NCBI GenBank assembly: GCA_963682055.1
Contig: OY821747.1
Span: forward strand, 25,232,126-25,296,125
Length of the DNA stretch: 64,000 nucleotides
Reading direction: 5' to 3'
Origin: Primula veris
Taxonomy: Eukaryota > Streptophyta > Magnoliopsida > Ericales > Primulaceae
Shown here piece by piece: positions 23,008 through 35,952 of the stretch. The notes under the pieces were generated by a model. It made no database searches, had not been told where the DNA came from, and saw only the letters and a program-made list of their open reading frames with translations. Each line of letters begins with the position of its first letter. Position 1 is the stretch's first letter. The translations under genes were made by a program, and so were the position numbers.

Positions 23008-23233
23008 TGTTGTGTGACATATTAGCTCGTTATAGATATATATAGAGATATGTATAGATATAGAGAGAGGTATGAGAAACAACAGACAAATTGTTTATTA
23101 TGATTGTACAGAGAGATACATGAAGAGACCCCGACCCTCTTTATATAATAGAGGGTAGGGTTACATATGTTAGGAAAGCTCAAGATAGGCCCAATAGAGT
23201 AAGGCCCAAAATGGCCAATTATATCCTACAACA
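23008..23233 (-). repeat. 5' LTR of the decayed Copia element
   Basis: 226 bp, TGTTG...CAACA, matching 13786-14021 with about a dozen substitutions and several short indels. Confidence 0.9.
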
Positions 23234-23419
23234 GTGTCACAATTATTTAGATAATTACAATTTATAATAAAATTTTCTTTCATATCATATATATGAAGTT
23301 CTGAAACTGTTATAATTTATAATTTATAATTATACAAACATTAGTTTCAAATACTAATTGTGAAAATGTTAATTGCTAGATTTTTTAGTTATTAAAAGTT
23401 GAGACAGTTACAAATTATG

Positions 23420-23987
23420 TGATAGAACATAAAAATTAGACCCGAATATTCTATTCGGGTAATAATCAACCCACTTTATAAATGAGTATCCAACTCTTAA
23501 ATGGGTCGTCTCATACTTTTTATAGGAATTGAGATGTTACTATCAAAAGCCCAAGCCCAATCAAATGGGGACCCATGTCTGAAAAATCCCTGGGATGAAG
23601 ACATTTGTCAATATCCTAGAAGGCGCAGTTGCCTATAAATAGCCAACTACCCCTCCTAGAAATGGACCAGAAAATCTATCCAAAAAATATAGAGAGAAGT
23701 TAAGAAAAGAGAGAAACTAACCAAAGCATATCACTTCGAGAAATAAACCGAGAAAAGACAGCCGAGCACCGAATAAAAGGGGAAAAAGATCAAGACGAGA
23801 GATTAAACAGTCATATCGAGCACAATTGTAAAACCGAAATACTAATCCGAGCAAGTGTAATATTCCGAATAAGGATAATAATCCGAGCAATAATAAAGAT
23901 CAGGAAGTGTCCATTATTTACGGTTGATTTATTATTATATTATTGTTGAAAAGCCTAACGCGACCGACCAAAGTTATGGCTTTATCA
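23420..23987 (+). repeat. 5' LTR of the Tat-type Gypsy element
   Basis: 568 bp. Contains TATAAATA at 23634-23641 as the likely promoter for the genomic RNA. Identical to the 3' LTR except for one position. Confidence 0.97.
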
Positions 23988-23989
23988 AA

Positions 23990-24006
23990 TGGCGCCGTCT
24001 CCGGGA
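23990..24006 (+). other. Primer binding site (tRNA-Asp type)
   Basis: TGGCGCCGTCTCCGGGA, two bases after the 5' LTR. Close to the tRNA-Asp-derived TGGCGCCG... sites of Tat/Athila elements. Confidence 0.85.
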
Positions 24007-24066
24007 ATCATCTAGTTCCCAACTAGCTTAGAATTCGAATACCAATACTCTGCCAGACGAGCGACA

Positions 24067-27000
24067 ATGGTTACCAATGTAGAGGAAACCCATCCTGAGA
24101 TAGTAGAAACCAATAACCAAAACACGCAAATTAGCCAACAAGACCTCGACGACCTACTCGCTATCCGCGACAGATATGAAGCTATCCAATCCGGAAACCA
24201 ACCAACAACCTCCTACGTCAACCAAGAACAACCGGTCGAACCACCCCGACATTTCATCGAAGGGATTGTCGACGAACACCCTTCGTCCTCGGAGGACGAA
24301 CAAGACGTGCCCGTATTAAGGCGTGCACGAAGACGCTTAACCGGGTCCCAAGCAGGGCCGAGCTCAAGAGTCCCTTTGCCTACAGCCTCGGTCAACTCCG
24401 GTGCTCGTTTACAAACGGACGAAGCTCATCAGTTTGGCATGCCCGAGGATCATGTACTCGGACAGTCGCCCCGACTACCGACTAATCCTCCGAGGATGAT
24501 TACACCACCCACGGTGGAGGTACAACACGTTGTTCCGTTAGCCGATGAAAGGAACTACGCCCAGCTGCAAGCTCAGCTGGCGGCATGCATGACGGCCATG
24601 ACAGCGGCCGGCATCTTATTGCCAGTTATCCAACCCGACAAAGACCCACGCCATGAAGTGGAAGATTCTGCCTACAGGGCCGCCCTGGAGGCAGCGGGTC
24701 GGCGAACCGATACAAGAGTCCCCCACCAAGGGGGCAATGTCCCAATAACTATCGTCCATCCGAACACTCATATGGAACGTGTCCACACAAACACGAAGGA
24801 CAGTAGATATCCCGAATACAGGATCGGGGAAGGATATGGCCCACCACCACATCAGGGAGGATACCCTCCCCCCTACCAAGTCACGGATGACGCGTTCCAA
24901 CAGGCTTGGAACGTATGCCAAGAAACCCCGTGTGCTGAACAGATCACGCGGTACCGCAATCCTATGGGATTCGTCATCCCCGAATTCAGGCTCTATGATG
25001 GGAAGAGTTGCCCTATCGACCATCTGAGGCACTACAAGACGAAGATGGAACTGTGGAGTGATGACCATGCACTGATGTGCAAATTTTTCAAAAACAGCTT
25101 GGGTCAAGAGGCTTCGTCATGGTATCACAACTTACCACGGGGCTCCATTAGAGACTGGGCAGAATTGCTAAGAGCATACTCCACCCGATACGCTGCTCAT
25201 CGGAAAAAGAAGGTTAGTATCGAAACCCTTCTTAAAATGGCGATGATGCCAAATGAAAGGCTCAACGATTACTGCATACGTTTTATCGACGTAGCAAACC
25301 AGATTCCACGATATGCCAATAATATAGCCATCCAAAACTTTATCAATTCCATCCCTAATGGCTATTGGGCAAGAAGGAAGTTCATAGGCAAAAACTTCCC
25401 GACCACTGATTCCCTGCTAGCCTATTGTACCCACCTCACCGATAAAAACGACGAACTGCGTTTCCTCAACCGAACTCTACCAAGAAGAGAGTCGGTCCGC
25501 GAGGCACAGGTGGGTCGCAAAAGAGTTAGGAATAACCAGGGAGAAGCATTCCAACCGACCAGAAAGGGCAAAGAGCCCGAGGTCCATAGCAGGGTAGAGC
25601 GACCACGAGCATTAGAGCCCAAACCGCTCCAGATCGCATACCCAACACCGACCAACGAACATAAACCTCTCCAGCTCACCTACCCAATGCCACCCAAGCC
25701 GTTTCAACAAGGTCGGCCCCAAGAGAGGGAACATCGAAACAATTTCGGACCGATCAAGCTGCGATACACTTTTGACTTGTCTGCTGAAGATATCCTCAAG
25801 GATATATGCAGGGAAAGTTGGTATTCCCGACCACAACCGATCAACACTCCCCCCAGTCAGAGAGATTCCAAGCTCTTCTGCGCATATCATGAGGATCACG
25901 GCCATCTCACTGAGCATTGCCGTAACCTGCGATGGAGAATGAACCAGTGGGGCGATGCAGGATACCTAGCCAAGTTCATCAAAGGAGCTGGGAATAAAGG
26001 CAAACAATTGGCCATCGAGGGATCCGACAACCGGCAAGGTAAAACGATCAACGTCGTTCATATGTCACGACCCGAGGGCCCCGGTAGGGAACGGTCGCGA
26101 CAACGGCAGCTGGCCCACTTTGGCCAAGTAGCCAAGGCATCACAGGAGTCGACCTCTAAACGACAGTGCACACAACGACGACATCCGCCCATTTCTTTCT
26201 CAGATCTTGACGAAGAAGGGGTGATTTACCCCCATGGAGACGCCATTAACCTCCGAGTTCAAATTGGCCTAGACACGGTCAGCAGGGTACTTGTCGACCA
26301 AGGAGCCTCTTGTGATATCATGTACAGGGAGCTCTTCGACAAAATGGAACTCAAGCTGCAAGATCTACAGCCTACTGACGTCACGCTGATCGGATTCATC
26401 TCCGAAACGACTAAACCCTTGGGAAAGATCGTCCTCAGTGTCACAACCGGGTCCGTGTCGGTTCCCGTAGAGTTCTTAGTGGTTAATGGCCACTCCGGTC
26501 ACAATGTAATATTGGGCCGACCTTGGTTACATGCCATGAAGGCCATACCCTCAACCTATCACCAAAAGGTCAAATACCCAAATGACAGGGGAGAGATCGA
26601 GACAGCCAGAGGATGTCAAGAGGATTCAAGACGCTGCGAGGACATCACCGCGACTCTCCAAAAACAACGAAGCATGGTGGAACAACCCACCAGCACCAAG
26701 AAGCTGATCAACCAAATATCCAAAGCCGAAAGGGTTGTCGAAGAACAAGTAGGAGAGACACTCAGGAAGGTGTATATACCAGATATGGACGAGGAGCATT
26801 ACTTCCTCCTCGGCGACAACCTTCCAAAACAGAAATCCGAGGAGTTGAAAACATTCCTTCTCAACAACACTGATAAATTCGCCTGGAGTCCTAAAGATAT
26901 GCCGGGCCTAGACCCCAATACGGCATGCCACCACCTAAGTGTAAACACCGAGTACAAGCCGATAGCACAGAGGAGCAGGAAAGTGTCTGTACAGCACAGA

Positions 27001-29954
27001 GCAGCTATAATCGCTGAAGTACAAAAGTTATTGGAGGCTGGAGCCATAAGAGAGGTTTACTATCCAAAATGGTTGTCCAACCCGGTCGTCGTCCCTAAGA
27101 AGAACGGGAAGGAGAGAGTATGTATAGACTTCACAAACCTCAACAAAGCCTGCCCGAGGGACCACTTTCCCCTTCCGAGGATTGATCAACTGGTGGACGC
27201 AACTGCGGGGGCAGAACGGATGACCTTCCTTGACGCATATTCGGGATACCATCAAATTCCCCTCGCCCGCGAAGATCAATAAAAGACTTCGTTTATATCA
27301 CCTTTGGGAAATTATTGCTATACGGTAATGCCGTTCGGCCTACGCAATGCGGGAGCAACATACCAAAGGATGATAACAAGGGTATGTCGAGATCATATAG
27401 GGAAGACGATGGAGGTATACATAGACGACATGGTCGTCAAGAGCGAAAGAGCCACATCCCACCTTCAAGATATCAGGGACGTTTTCCGAACGCTGGGCGA
27501 GCACAAACTGAAACTCAATGCGAGCAAGTGTGCATTTGGCATCAGCAAAGGGAAATTCTTGGGGCATATGGTTAGCCGACGAGGAATAGAGGCTAATCCC
27601 GATCAAATAACGGCTCTACGAAACCTAGCAGCGCCCAAGAATAAGAAACAGGTACAAGAGCTCACGGGAATGATGGCTGCGCTGAGCAGGTTCATTAGCC
27701 GATCCGCAGATAAGGGACGGCCATTTTTCGAATCACTCAAGAAGGATAGAAAATTCGTCTGGGACCCGGAATGTGAAGTCTCATTCAACAATATCAAAGA
27801 GTACTTGAGGACATTGCCACTGCTAGTAAGGCCGAACAGAGGAGACATTCTGGCATGCTACCTAGCAGTTTCCGCTACAGCTATGAGCGCAGTCATCCTA
27901 AGAGAAGAAGGTCGCGAACAATTTCCGATCTACTTCGTTATCTACCCTTGGAAAAGCTGTGCCTGGCATTGGTCGTCGCAACCAGAAAGTTGCCACACTA
28001 TTTCATAGCTCATCAGGTCCGGGTATACACAAAATTTCATATCAAAGAGTCACTTCGACGGACGGACATCAGCGGCCGAGTTGCCGCCTGGGGGGTCGAG
28101 CTATCCCAATTTCATATCGAGTTCGCACCCCACCATGCCATAAAGGGACAAGTCCTGGCCGATTTCGTCGCAGAATTCACCGAAGGCTATGACGAGCCTT
28201 TGGCACTCTCTCCACAATCACACTGGCAGATACAGGTCGACGGATCAGCCACCAAGGACGGATCAGGAGCAGGGATCGTCCTAAAGTCTAGAGAGGGAGC
28301 AATCATCGAAAAAAGCATAAAACTGGGCTTCCGAGCTACCAACAATGAGACAGAATACGAGGCCATGATAAACGGCATGCTCATTGCCCGGTCCCTCGGA
28401 TGCTCCCACTTAATTGCAAGCTCAGACTCCATGCTCATCGTCAATCAAGCCATCGGCGAGTATCAAGCGAAAGATGATAGAATGATCCTCTACTAAGAGA
28501 AAGTCCAAAGCTTGATGGCAGCCTTCGAACAGTGCGAGTTAGTAAGAATCAATCGCACCGAAAATGCACATGCCGATGCATTGGCTACCCTAGCCTCGAC
28601 ATTAACATTGACCGACACCCGGTCGATCACAGTGGAACTACTGCCGACCCCGAACATAATAAGAAGGGTAAACTGGGTGACATCGATACAGTACGAACTA
28701 GGTTGGATGGAGGACATGACCCATTATCTGCGAAGTGGAACGCTTCCGGCCGACAAGATAAAAGCACTGAAAATTACAAGAAAAGCTCCTCGCTTCTGGC
28801 TATCCAAGGATGATAAACTATACAAATCCAGTTACCGGGGACCACATCTACTGTGCGTCCCGACCGAGCTACAACTGCCGGTCTTGGAGGAAATCCACGA
28901 AGGATCTTGCGGAGCACACATCAAAGGGCGATCCCTTGCAAACAAGGCAGTGACCCAAGGATATTGGTGGCCTTATATCAAGCGAGACGCCGATGCATAC
29001 GTCCAACGATGCGACAAGTGCCAACGATTCGCCAAGATACCACGGCTCCCTTCATCTATGATGACCCCGGTATCAGCACCATGGCCGTTCGCTCAATGGG
29101 CAATTGATTTGGTCGGTAAACTCCCAAGAGCACCTGGGAATGTGGAATATCTGATCATTGCGACTGATTATTTCACCAAATGGGTCGAAGCTAAACCCCT
29201 CCGAGAAATCAAAGCCAGCAACGTCAAACAATTCATTTGGGAATACATCATAACCAGGTTCGGTATACCGTACGCTATAGTCGCCGACAACGGAACCCAG
29301 TTCAAAGATGCCAATTTACAGCTGTGGTACGAAGAACTCGGTATCCGAAAATTCTATTCGACGCCGACATACCCACAAGGGAACGGGCAAGCCGAAGTGT
29401 CAAACCGAACAATATTAGACGGCATCAAGACCACCCTTGAACAGGCAAAGGGGAGGTGGCCCGAGCGGCTACTCAACGTTTTATGGTCGTGCCGAACTAC
29501 ACCCAAGACGGGCACCAAGGAAACCCCGTTTAGCTTAGCATACGGTGTTGAGGCCATCATACCGACAGAGATCGGGCTACCCACGCTCCGAACAACGTTG
29601 GTAGAGCAGGGAAACAATGAACAAAGAATGAGAGAAGAGCTCGACATGATAGACGAGAAATGAGAGATAGCGGCCCTTACCCTAGCTAAGTACCAACAAA
29701 GCGTGAAGCAAACCTATGACAGGAGAGTAAAGGGGTCCAAAGAATTCATGATAGGAGAACTGGTGCTGCGACGAGTGACGGTCTATACCCGCAACGAAAT
29801 ACATGGCAAACTAAGCCCGACCTGGGAAGGCCCATACGAAATCGTCAAGCGAACAAGTCCAGTCTCTTACAAAATCAAAAGCGTCCTGTTCGCCAACAGC
29901 CGAGGGGAAAAGAATTCTTGGAATGTGGCTAACCTAAAGAAGTACTACGTATAG
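24067..29954 (+). pseudogene. Gypsy (Tat) gag-pol, defective
   Basis: Starts at the ATG at 24067. In order: Gag (conserved block about 25000-25480), a zinc-knuckle-like CAYHEDHGHLTEHC (about 25880-25920), aspartic protease (VDQGASC near 26295), reverse transcriptase (YIDD at 27418-27429), first RNase H, a second archaeal-type RNase H (QVDGSATKDGSGAG near 28230), integrase (zinc-binding block 28890-29030, then the catalytic core) and a C-terminal chromodomain-less tail ending at TAG 29952-29954. Breaks: TAA at 27280-27282; a deletion of about 30 bases with frame change near 27945, between the YFV and YLPLEKL segments; TAA at 28494-28496; TGA at 29661-29663. Gag and protease lie before any break and could still be made as a 1071-aa protein. 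Confidence 0.93.
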
Positions 29955-30054
29955 GCAATCCTCCGAATACAAGTACAGGTGCTACCTTACCCTTCTTGCT
30001 TAATGGCATTATCTTTAGTCTTTTGAATGAATAAAATATATTATCATGCTGTCT

Positions 30055-30683
30055 ACTAATACTATGAAATTCCCAACATGGCCGAAGTGCCTAGGAATAC
30101 TATGAAATTCCGTAAATGGCGTGTTACCGAAGGAACGTCTAGGAATACTATGAAATTCCCAACATGGCCGAAGTGCCTAGGAATACTATGAAATTCCGTA
30201 AATGGCGTGTTACCGAAGGAACGTCTAGGAATACTATGAAATTCCCAACATGGCCGAAGTGCCTAGGAATACTATGAAATTCCGTAAATGGCGTGTTACC
30301 GAAGGAACGTCTAGGAATACTATGAAATTCCCAACATGGCCGAAGTGCCTAGGAATACTATGAAATTCCCAACATGGCGTGTTACCGAAGGAACGCCTAG
30401 GAATACTATGAAATTCCCAACATGGCCGAAGTGCCTAGGAAGACTATGAAATTCCCAACATGGCGTGTTACCGAAGGAACGCCTAGGAATACTATGAAAT
30501 TCCCAACATGGCGTGTTACCAAAGGAACGCCTAGGAATACTATGAAATTCCCAACATGGCGTGTTACCGAAGGAACGCCTAGGAATACTATGAAATTCCC
30601 AACATGGCCGAAGTGCCTAGGAATACTATGAAATTCCCAACATGGCGTGTTTTCAAAGGAACGCCTAGGAATACTATGAAATT
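30055..30683. repeat. Composite 38/48-bp tandem array after pol
   Basis: Alternating units both begin AATACTATGAAATTCC. One type (38 bp) ends GGCCGAAGTGCCTAGG, the other (48 bp) ends ACCGAAGGAACGTCTAGG. They run as an 86-bp dimer for the first half, then become irregular with runs of the longer type. The array lies just after pol, where Tat/Ogre-type elements often carry tandem repeats that can seed satellites. Confidence 0.93.
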
Positions 30684-30779
30684 CATATGCAGGTACAATG
30701 CAAGGAATTATTCAGGTCCACATTACGGCGGCAATACAATGCAAATTGGCTAAAACAATGAAGGAGAATCAATCTAAAC

Positions 30780-30951
30780 AACGAAATAACAAATGATCTA
30801 GCAAGGAAAAATCGATCCAATCAATCAAATAACAATACGGCAATGGAAAGGTACAAAACAGGAATAACGAAATAACAAATGATCTAGCAAGGAAAAATCG
30901 ATCCAATCAATCAAATAGCAATACGGCAATGGAAAGGTACAAAACAGGAAT
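30780..30951. repeat. 86-bp tandem duplication
   Basis: Two copies starting at 30780 and 30866, differing by about one base (AATAACAATACGG versus AATAGCAATACGG). Confidence 0.9.
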
Positions 30952-31025
30952 AAAGAAATAACAAAAATAGTCCTCGCCCGCATTATGGAGGCAACAAGAA
31001 GATAATCGACACTAAAGAGACTCAT

Positions 31026-32401
31026 TTAAGAAGAGCTACTGCAGGAGGAGCACGACGGTAATTGACCGAGCTCAATCTCTTCGTCATCCGTCGTTGTGTA
31101 CCCATCAGACTCATCACCATCAAAATGCTCCTCAGAAATGAGGGCATCAAAATTGGTCGTATGAGCTCCAACACAAGTCAGCGTCTGAAGCCGCACGTTG
31201 AACTCGGCTTCTTTCGCGAACTCGTGAGCATCCGAGGCCGCTTTACGGCGATCATCGTCAAAGGAGAGATCACGGAGAGCTTCGATCATAGCCGCAGAAG
31301 CATCGTATCTGGCACGGGACAAACGAAAATACTTAACCAACGCGTTGGCCTTGGTCACAAGCAACTTTAATTTGACGAAGTACTTGTCCTTTACATGCCA
31401 ATATCGATCCAAACGACGCTCCTGAACCTCAACAGTATGCTCGGCACGCCGAACGTATTCTCGAAAAGAGGCCGCCTGGGTTTTCAGCTTGGTCCGCAGT
31501 CGAGCACATTGGTCGGTCAATTTGACATTTTTGCTCATCAAAACAATGTAGGGCCACCTGTCAGGCACCTCATTAGCCGCACCAGATGAGACCTCGTCCC
31601 GGGCAGCACCAGTAGGTCCTAACCCCGGGTTAACTAGGCAGGGAGAACCAGCCTGGTGCGACATAGTAGCATGTGCCTATAAAAAAAAAAAAGGGGGGGG
31701 GGGGAGAAGAACGAGAAGAGATGAATATAAAAAAAAAAAAAAAAAAAGAAGCTACAGAAAAAAAAAAAAAAAAAAGAGAGATTTTTATACAAGCTACAAA
31801 TGAAACGACAAAACAAGCCACTCTATTATTAATCCGACAACCCCTCAACAGACGCCGAGGTCTCTACTACATCAGCAAAATGAATATCTCGCAATGAATT
31901 AATTTGCGTCCCCAAACGCTCACGAATGACCGCCTCGATTCGGTTCAAGGCGACAGTGGTTTCAGTTACCCCGGCCTTCGCGTCAACCATGCGCTCTGCC
32001 CGGGACACACCACTCATTCCTTTTATATGCTCAAGCACCTCTAAAGCGCGAGCTCGGGCCCAATACGCTTTGGCAAAGGATAGCAGCAGGTCCGCGTCCT
32101 CGAAAACGGCCCCAAGGACCAAGTTCAAGCTCGTCACACGACCTCGGGCTTCATCACGAGAACGTCGTAGGGCACCGAGAAGTTCCTTCGCTTTACCCTT
32201 ATTTGCCGTATAATGGGCGGTCTTTTTACTAAATTTCTCTCCCAAATCACGTAACCGAATCGCCAAGTTGGAAATATGAATATTCAGACCCTCGATTTCC
32301 TGATAAGCACAAGTCAATTTCGCGGTAAGGGACGCCTTAGATCTTTCCAAATCTTCTATTACGTCACCTACACTACGACTAGGCGAGGTCCAGACCACCA
32401 T
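31026..32401 (-). CDS. Antisense coiled-coil gene of the Gypsy element (probable two exons)
   Basis: Two long minus-strand frames can be joined by a good intron. Exon 1 is 32401-31871, with ATG at 32401 and donor GTAGTAG after ..HFAD. Exon 2 is 31676-31026, whose acceptor TATAG follows a long pyrimidine run on the sense strand (plus-strand A and G runs at 31681-31780). The phase is 0/0. The product, about 390 aa, is charged and helical: residues 20-170 and most of exon 2 look like coiled coil, and it ends with an acidic stretch and a Ser/Cys-rich tail (SCSSCSSSS). No enzyme motif. It lies downstream of, and in the same direction as, the PF04195-like gene, and could be a separate gene or its 3' continuation. 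Exon 2 could also start at its own ATG at 31664. Confidence 0.55.
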
Positions 32402-32645
32402 GGCAAGGGGGTTATTTGGTACCTGACAATATTTTGTTTTCACATCCTTCAAAACATGACGACCGCCAAAAGAAATTAACCCAAGAAAGCCTAACAGAAA
32501 GAAAACACAGCACCTATATTATCACTTCCCCAAAAGAATCTGTTTCTAGATACACAAAAGACTAAACAAAAAAAAAACAAAAAAAAAAATAAAAAAATAA
32601 TAATAATAATAAAAAAAATATATATACATACTGCTAGAAAGATAG

Positions 32646-35225
32646 TCAAGGTTCCACCTGAGGAGATACTGATGGGGGAACAGCAGTAGCATCCGGTCGA
32701 GGAGTGGACGGGGGGCCGACACAGAGTGAGGACGCAGCGCTGTCGAAATTGTCTGTCCCGGTAGCCGAGGAAGCTCTTCCTCACGAAGATTCGCCCAGTC
32801 CAAGGGTTTCGGCGGTGCACCATGCGGACACGGATACACCAACTCCGACCACGCCCTATCCGACAAAGGAACATTCGCGAAATTGAGCGCCCGCACATGA
32901 GCACAGTATACAGAGAAGTTGGCCATCATTGCTAACTTTGTCTGCTCCTCCGCGTGTGCCGTTTTCAAGGCAGTCACCTTAGCCTTTTCGGCTTCCACGT
33001 CCTCTGCCAGGAGCAAGTTCTCCTCCTCTAGTTCCCCGTACTTAACGACCATGCTCTCTTTTTCCGCCTTCAATTTATCGACATCCTCGGTCAGGTGCAG
33101 AAAATCCACCGACAGCTTGTTATAATTCTCGCCCAGGGTTTTATTCTCGGCGACTAATTTGTCGACATCCTCGGTCAGGTGCAGAACGTCCACCGACAGC
33201 TTGTCATAATTCTCGCCCAGGATTTTATTCTCGGCGACCAATTTCTCTTTCTCGACCTCGAAAGCCGCAAGCAGATCCTTCCTCTTCTGCTCGTTCTCCT
33301 CGACTGTGGCGTTCTTCTCGGCCACCAGCTTCTCTTTCTCAGCCCCTAGAGCTCCCAACTGATCCCGTAGCGCCACGGTACTCACAGCAATCTGCACTTC
33401 AACACATTAGATTCCAAACAGAATACAAGTACCAGACCTATATAGCGAAATACGAGCCCCACGTACCTTCAGCGCATCCGCGTGGGCCTGCTCTATAACC
33501 GACATTGTAGGTTGGGCAGATAGTCTTTCTGCATCCTTGAACACAAGGGGTTTCAGAGCCGTATACCCCATCTTCAAGGTTTGCGGTTGCTCCAGTAGTT
33601 CACCCCTACATCGGTCAATGTAACGGGTCATTGCAACCCCGTCAACCAACACCTTCTCGGATCCGTCGAGAGCCTCATCCTCGACACCCGTCACAACATC
33701 CCCGGCACTCTCTTCGCTGCCTTCCATTTCCACCCCCACGTCCTCCTCCAACTGATCAATCTCAGGGGCCCTATGCTCGATCTCTTCCTCAGTACGGAGG
33801 GGCGAGCGAACGGGCAAATCTATCGGATCCTCGGTGGGGATAGGCGAGATGACAGGCAAAGTCATCGTACCCTCTCCCATGTTAGTCAAGAGGTTCATAT
33901 GTCCGAATACATCGTCGATCGACCCCTGAAACACAATAATACCCATAGACCGGGCAAGAGCGAGGGTAACCAATGAGGAAGTCAGTAGCTGAAACAAGAT
34001 AACTAATAAAGCAAAGCACTAGCGAACAAAATGACAACAATCAAAAGACAAGAAAATCAAAATACATACACATACATCGCCCGGCGCAGAGGCATCCTCG
34101 GTGGTATCCCCTTGGGAAGCAGCAAACACCCCCTCGCCCGAGCCAAGGTTAGCATCCTCCTCGGTAACCGATGTATCGGTTCCCCTAGCCCTCTTCGTTG
34201 TTTCAACGACAGGGTCAGATGCACGACGCTTAGAACGAACGGCCTTCTTCCCTAGCCGAGCAGCACTTCGAGCCCGGACCACTTTCAAGAACTCTTCCTC
34301 GGGCTCTTTGGGGATCTCGGGCGCAGGATTCCCCTTGGTCACCAAACCCATAGGATACCCGAGCAGCATGGGAGCTGTACGACTCGCCGGATCCGGCGTC
34401 GGTCCCGGCCCCCACCATTTCCAAAGAGCTAACAGAGCCTCCACATTGGGAGCGCCGAGGTCGGGCATAGGGGGAGCGTTGGTGGCCGGTCCAGGAATCT
34501 GGTGTCCCGGACAGCCCCATTCACCAGAAGCTATCACGATACCAAGATTGCGCTCTTTGTTGGTATCCGGCAAACCGATAACAAGCCGGAAATAGGTACG
34601 CTGGGTTTTCAGATACGAGCTGCGACGCTCAAAGCTCAGACCGTAGACTCCGAAGACGTCCTTCAATTCAATCGGTATTCTGGCCAACTCCGATAACCTT
34701 TGAATACCGTTCAGAGTACGGTAACCATTTAAGGCCAGTTGGGCTGGAGCAATCTGGACGGCCTCAAAGAACGAAGCCACCCAGTTTGTAAAAGGGAGTC
34801 GCAGACCCCCAGTAAAAAATGCCGAAGAGCGCACAGCCACCTCGCCGGCAGGAACAAATCCCAGCACCTCCTCGTCAGAAATAGGAAGCCGGATATGTAT
34901 GTTGTCAGGTATTCCGGCAAGCTCCTTAAAATCCTTTTCTACGAATGTGCCAACTTGGGCCACACTTTGGCTCAGAATTTCCTATCCAAACATCATCAAA
35001 AGTCCATCAATATACTAACCAAATACACAAACAAGCACCACATCAATATAACGAGCGCCACCACCCCCCCCCCCACTCACATTAACCAGATACATAAGAA
35101 TCATCAGACATATATAGATAACTTGAACCATATACCAACGCCACACCTATGACCACAACGACAAATCAAATACAATTCCTAAAAAAGGGAAGGGGGGAGA
35201 ACGAAAAATCACTTACAGTAATCAT
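32646..35225 (-). CDS. Antisense multi-exon gene with gypsy-type transposase-like (PF04195-like) domain
   Basis: Predicted exons on the minus strand: 35225-35217 (ATG ATT ACT, then donor GTAAGTG), 34981-34076, 33925-33467 and 33391-32646; all three introns are GT-AG and phase 0. The N-terminal part (first 150 residues of exon 2) contains the GLRLPF..F..A...P.QL..NGYR..NG pattern that I associate with the Pfam 'putative gypsy type transposon' domain found antisense in Tat elements. Later parts are acidic, then a coiled coil with a 28-residue internal duplication (DNA about 33050-33235). A reading-frame shift near 32775 is needed to reach a Ser/Pro-rich tail ending at TGA 32648-32646; otherwise the frame runs on into low-complexity sequence. 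Function unknown. The exon model is prediction. Confidence 0.6.
33050..33235. repeat. 84-bp internal duplication in the antisense coiled-coil exon
   Basis: Two near-identical copies around TCCTCGGTCAGGTGCAGAA and TTCTCGCCCAGG, encoding a repeated 28-residue helix segment (LGENY.KLSVD..HLTEDVDKL). Confidence 0.9.
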
Positions 35226-35952
35226 TATGAGCAAGCAAGCGCGAACAGCAGCAAGCCTTCCAACAAAACCACGAAACCCTAGATCAAGCGGCTGAACTCT
35301 TTTCTTTTTTGGCGGGAAGAATATGCTTTAGAGAGAGAGATATTTTCTTCAGCAAATTGTGTGATAAAAATAAAAAAGGATACTTGGCACAGTAGAAAGG
35401 AGTGGAGTCACAAAAGAATAAAATAATAACCGTCCTTTCGTGTGACAGAGGTTTACCTTTTTTCCAACCCTACAAAAGTCAACAACCGCTGCTATTTTTA
35501 ACATATAAACGCTCCAGATTTCGCCATGTCAGAGCGTATCCCACTACCCAAGGCAGTTCGCATCATTACACCTAAATAAACGGCCAGTGGACCCTACCAC
35601 GAAAAGCTTCCCACATACGCTACCACTATTATCACACCGAGACTGTCCCCCGATTAAAGTTCCTCGACTCCCAACCAATTCTTACCCAAAGGGCACACCA
35701 AACAAGGTGGACGAAGACCGTTTCTAGCTTGACGGCAAGGAGCATCAAGTCTAACAACGCTCTCCGGGGGGATAACCGGGCATATTGTTCGGTGTATGCT
35801 GAGAGACATCAAATGATATCAAACATAAAAGAGTGAAGCAAACAGGAAATAAAATAGGACAGAATCAAGTACAAGACAAGTTTTATTCATCCACAAAGGG
35901 GGAAACACAAACAATACAACAGAAAAAGAAAAAATGTTACAATACACCCATC
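35226..35952. other. Intergenic part of the antisense cluster
   Basis: Would hold the promoter of the PF04195-like gene (reading leftward) and the 3' end of the next antisense ORF. A minus-strand AATAAA at 35882-35887 lies about 65 bases beyond the stop of the ORF at 35953-36300. No coding sequence seen. Confidence 0.5.

Larger units (their letters stand above)
13786..23233 (-). mobile_element. Decayed Ty1/copia LTR retrotransposon with a nested solo LTR
   Basis: Minus-strand element. The 3' LTR is at 13786-14021 and the 5' LTR at 23008-23233. Just inside the 5' LTR the sense strand reads CGTTATCAGTAC, like the GTTATCAGCAC primer site of many plant Copia elements; just outside the 3' LTR it reads AAAGGGGGAG, a polypurine tract. 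Remnants of Copia pol lie at 14829-16100. The LTRs differ at roughly 5-6% of aligned positions plus indels. The flanks are GTATA and GTGTC, at best a decayed target duplication. The 2.3-kb solo LTR at 17158-19456 inserted later; without it the element is about 7.1 kb. No long ORF survives. Confidence 0.85.

Noticed and set aside
24616..25107. 163-aa minus-strand ORF opposite Gypsy gag
   Set aside because: Shadow of the plus-strand gag frame; no promoter, no homology recognised.
30422..30631. 69-aa repetitive ORF (MKFPTWRVTEGTPRN units)
   Set aside because: Translation of the 38/48-bp tandem array; length follows the repeat and not a gene.
31630..31848. Phe-rich minus-strand ORFs at 31.6-31.8 kb
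   Set aside because: Translation of poly(A)/poly(G) runs that act more plausibly as the pyrimidine tract of an intron acceptor.
34201..34220. ACGACAGG word inside the Gypsy antisense gene
   Set aside because: The flanks do not pair, so it does not belong to the hairpin family seen in the Copia elements; one such word is expected by chance in a window of this size.
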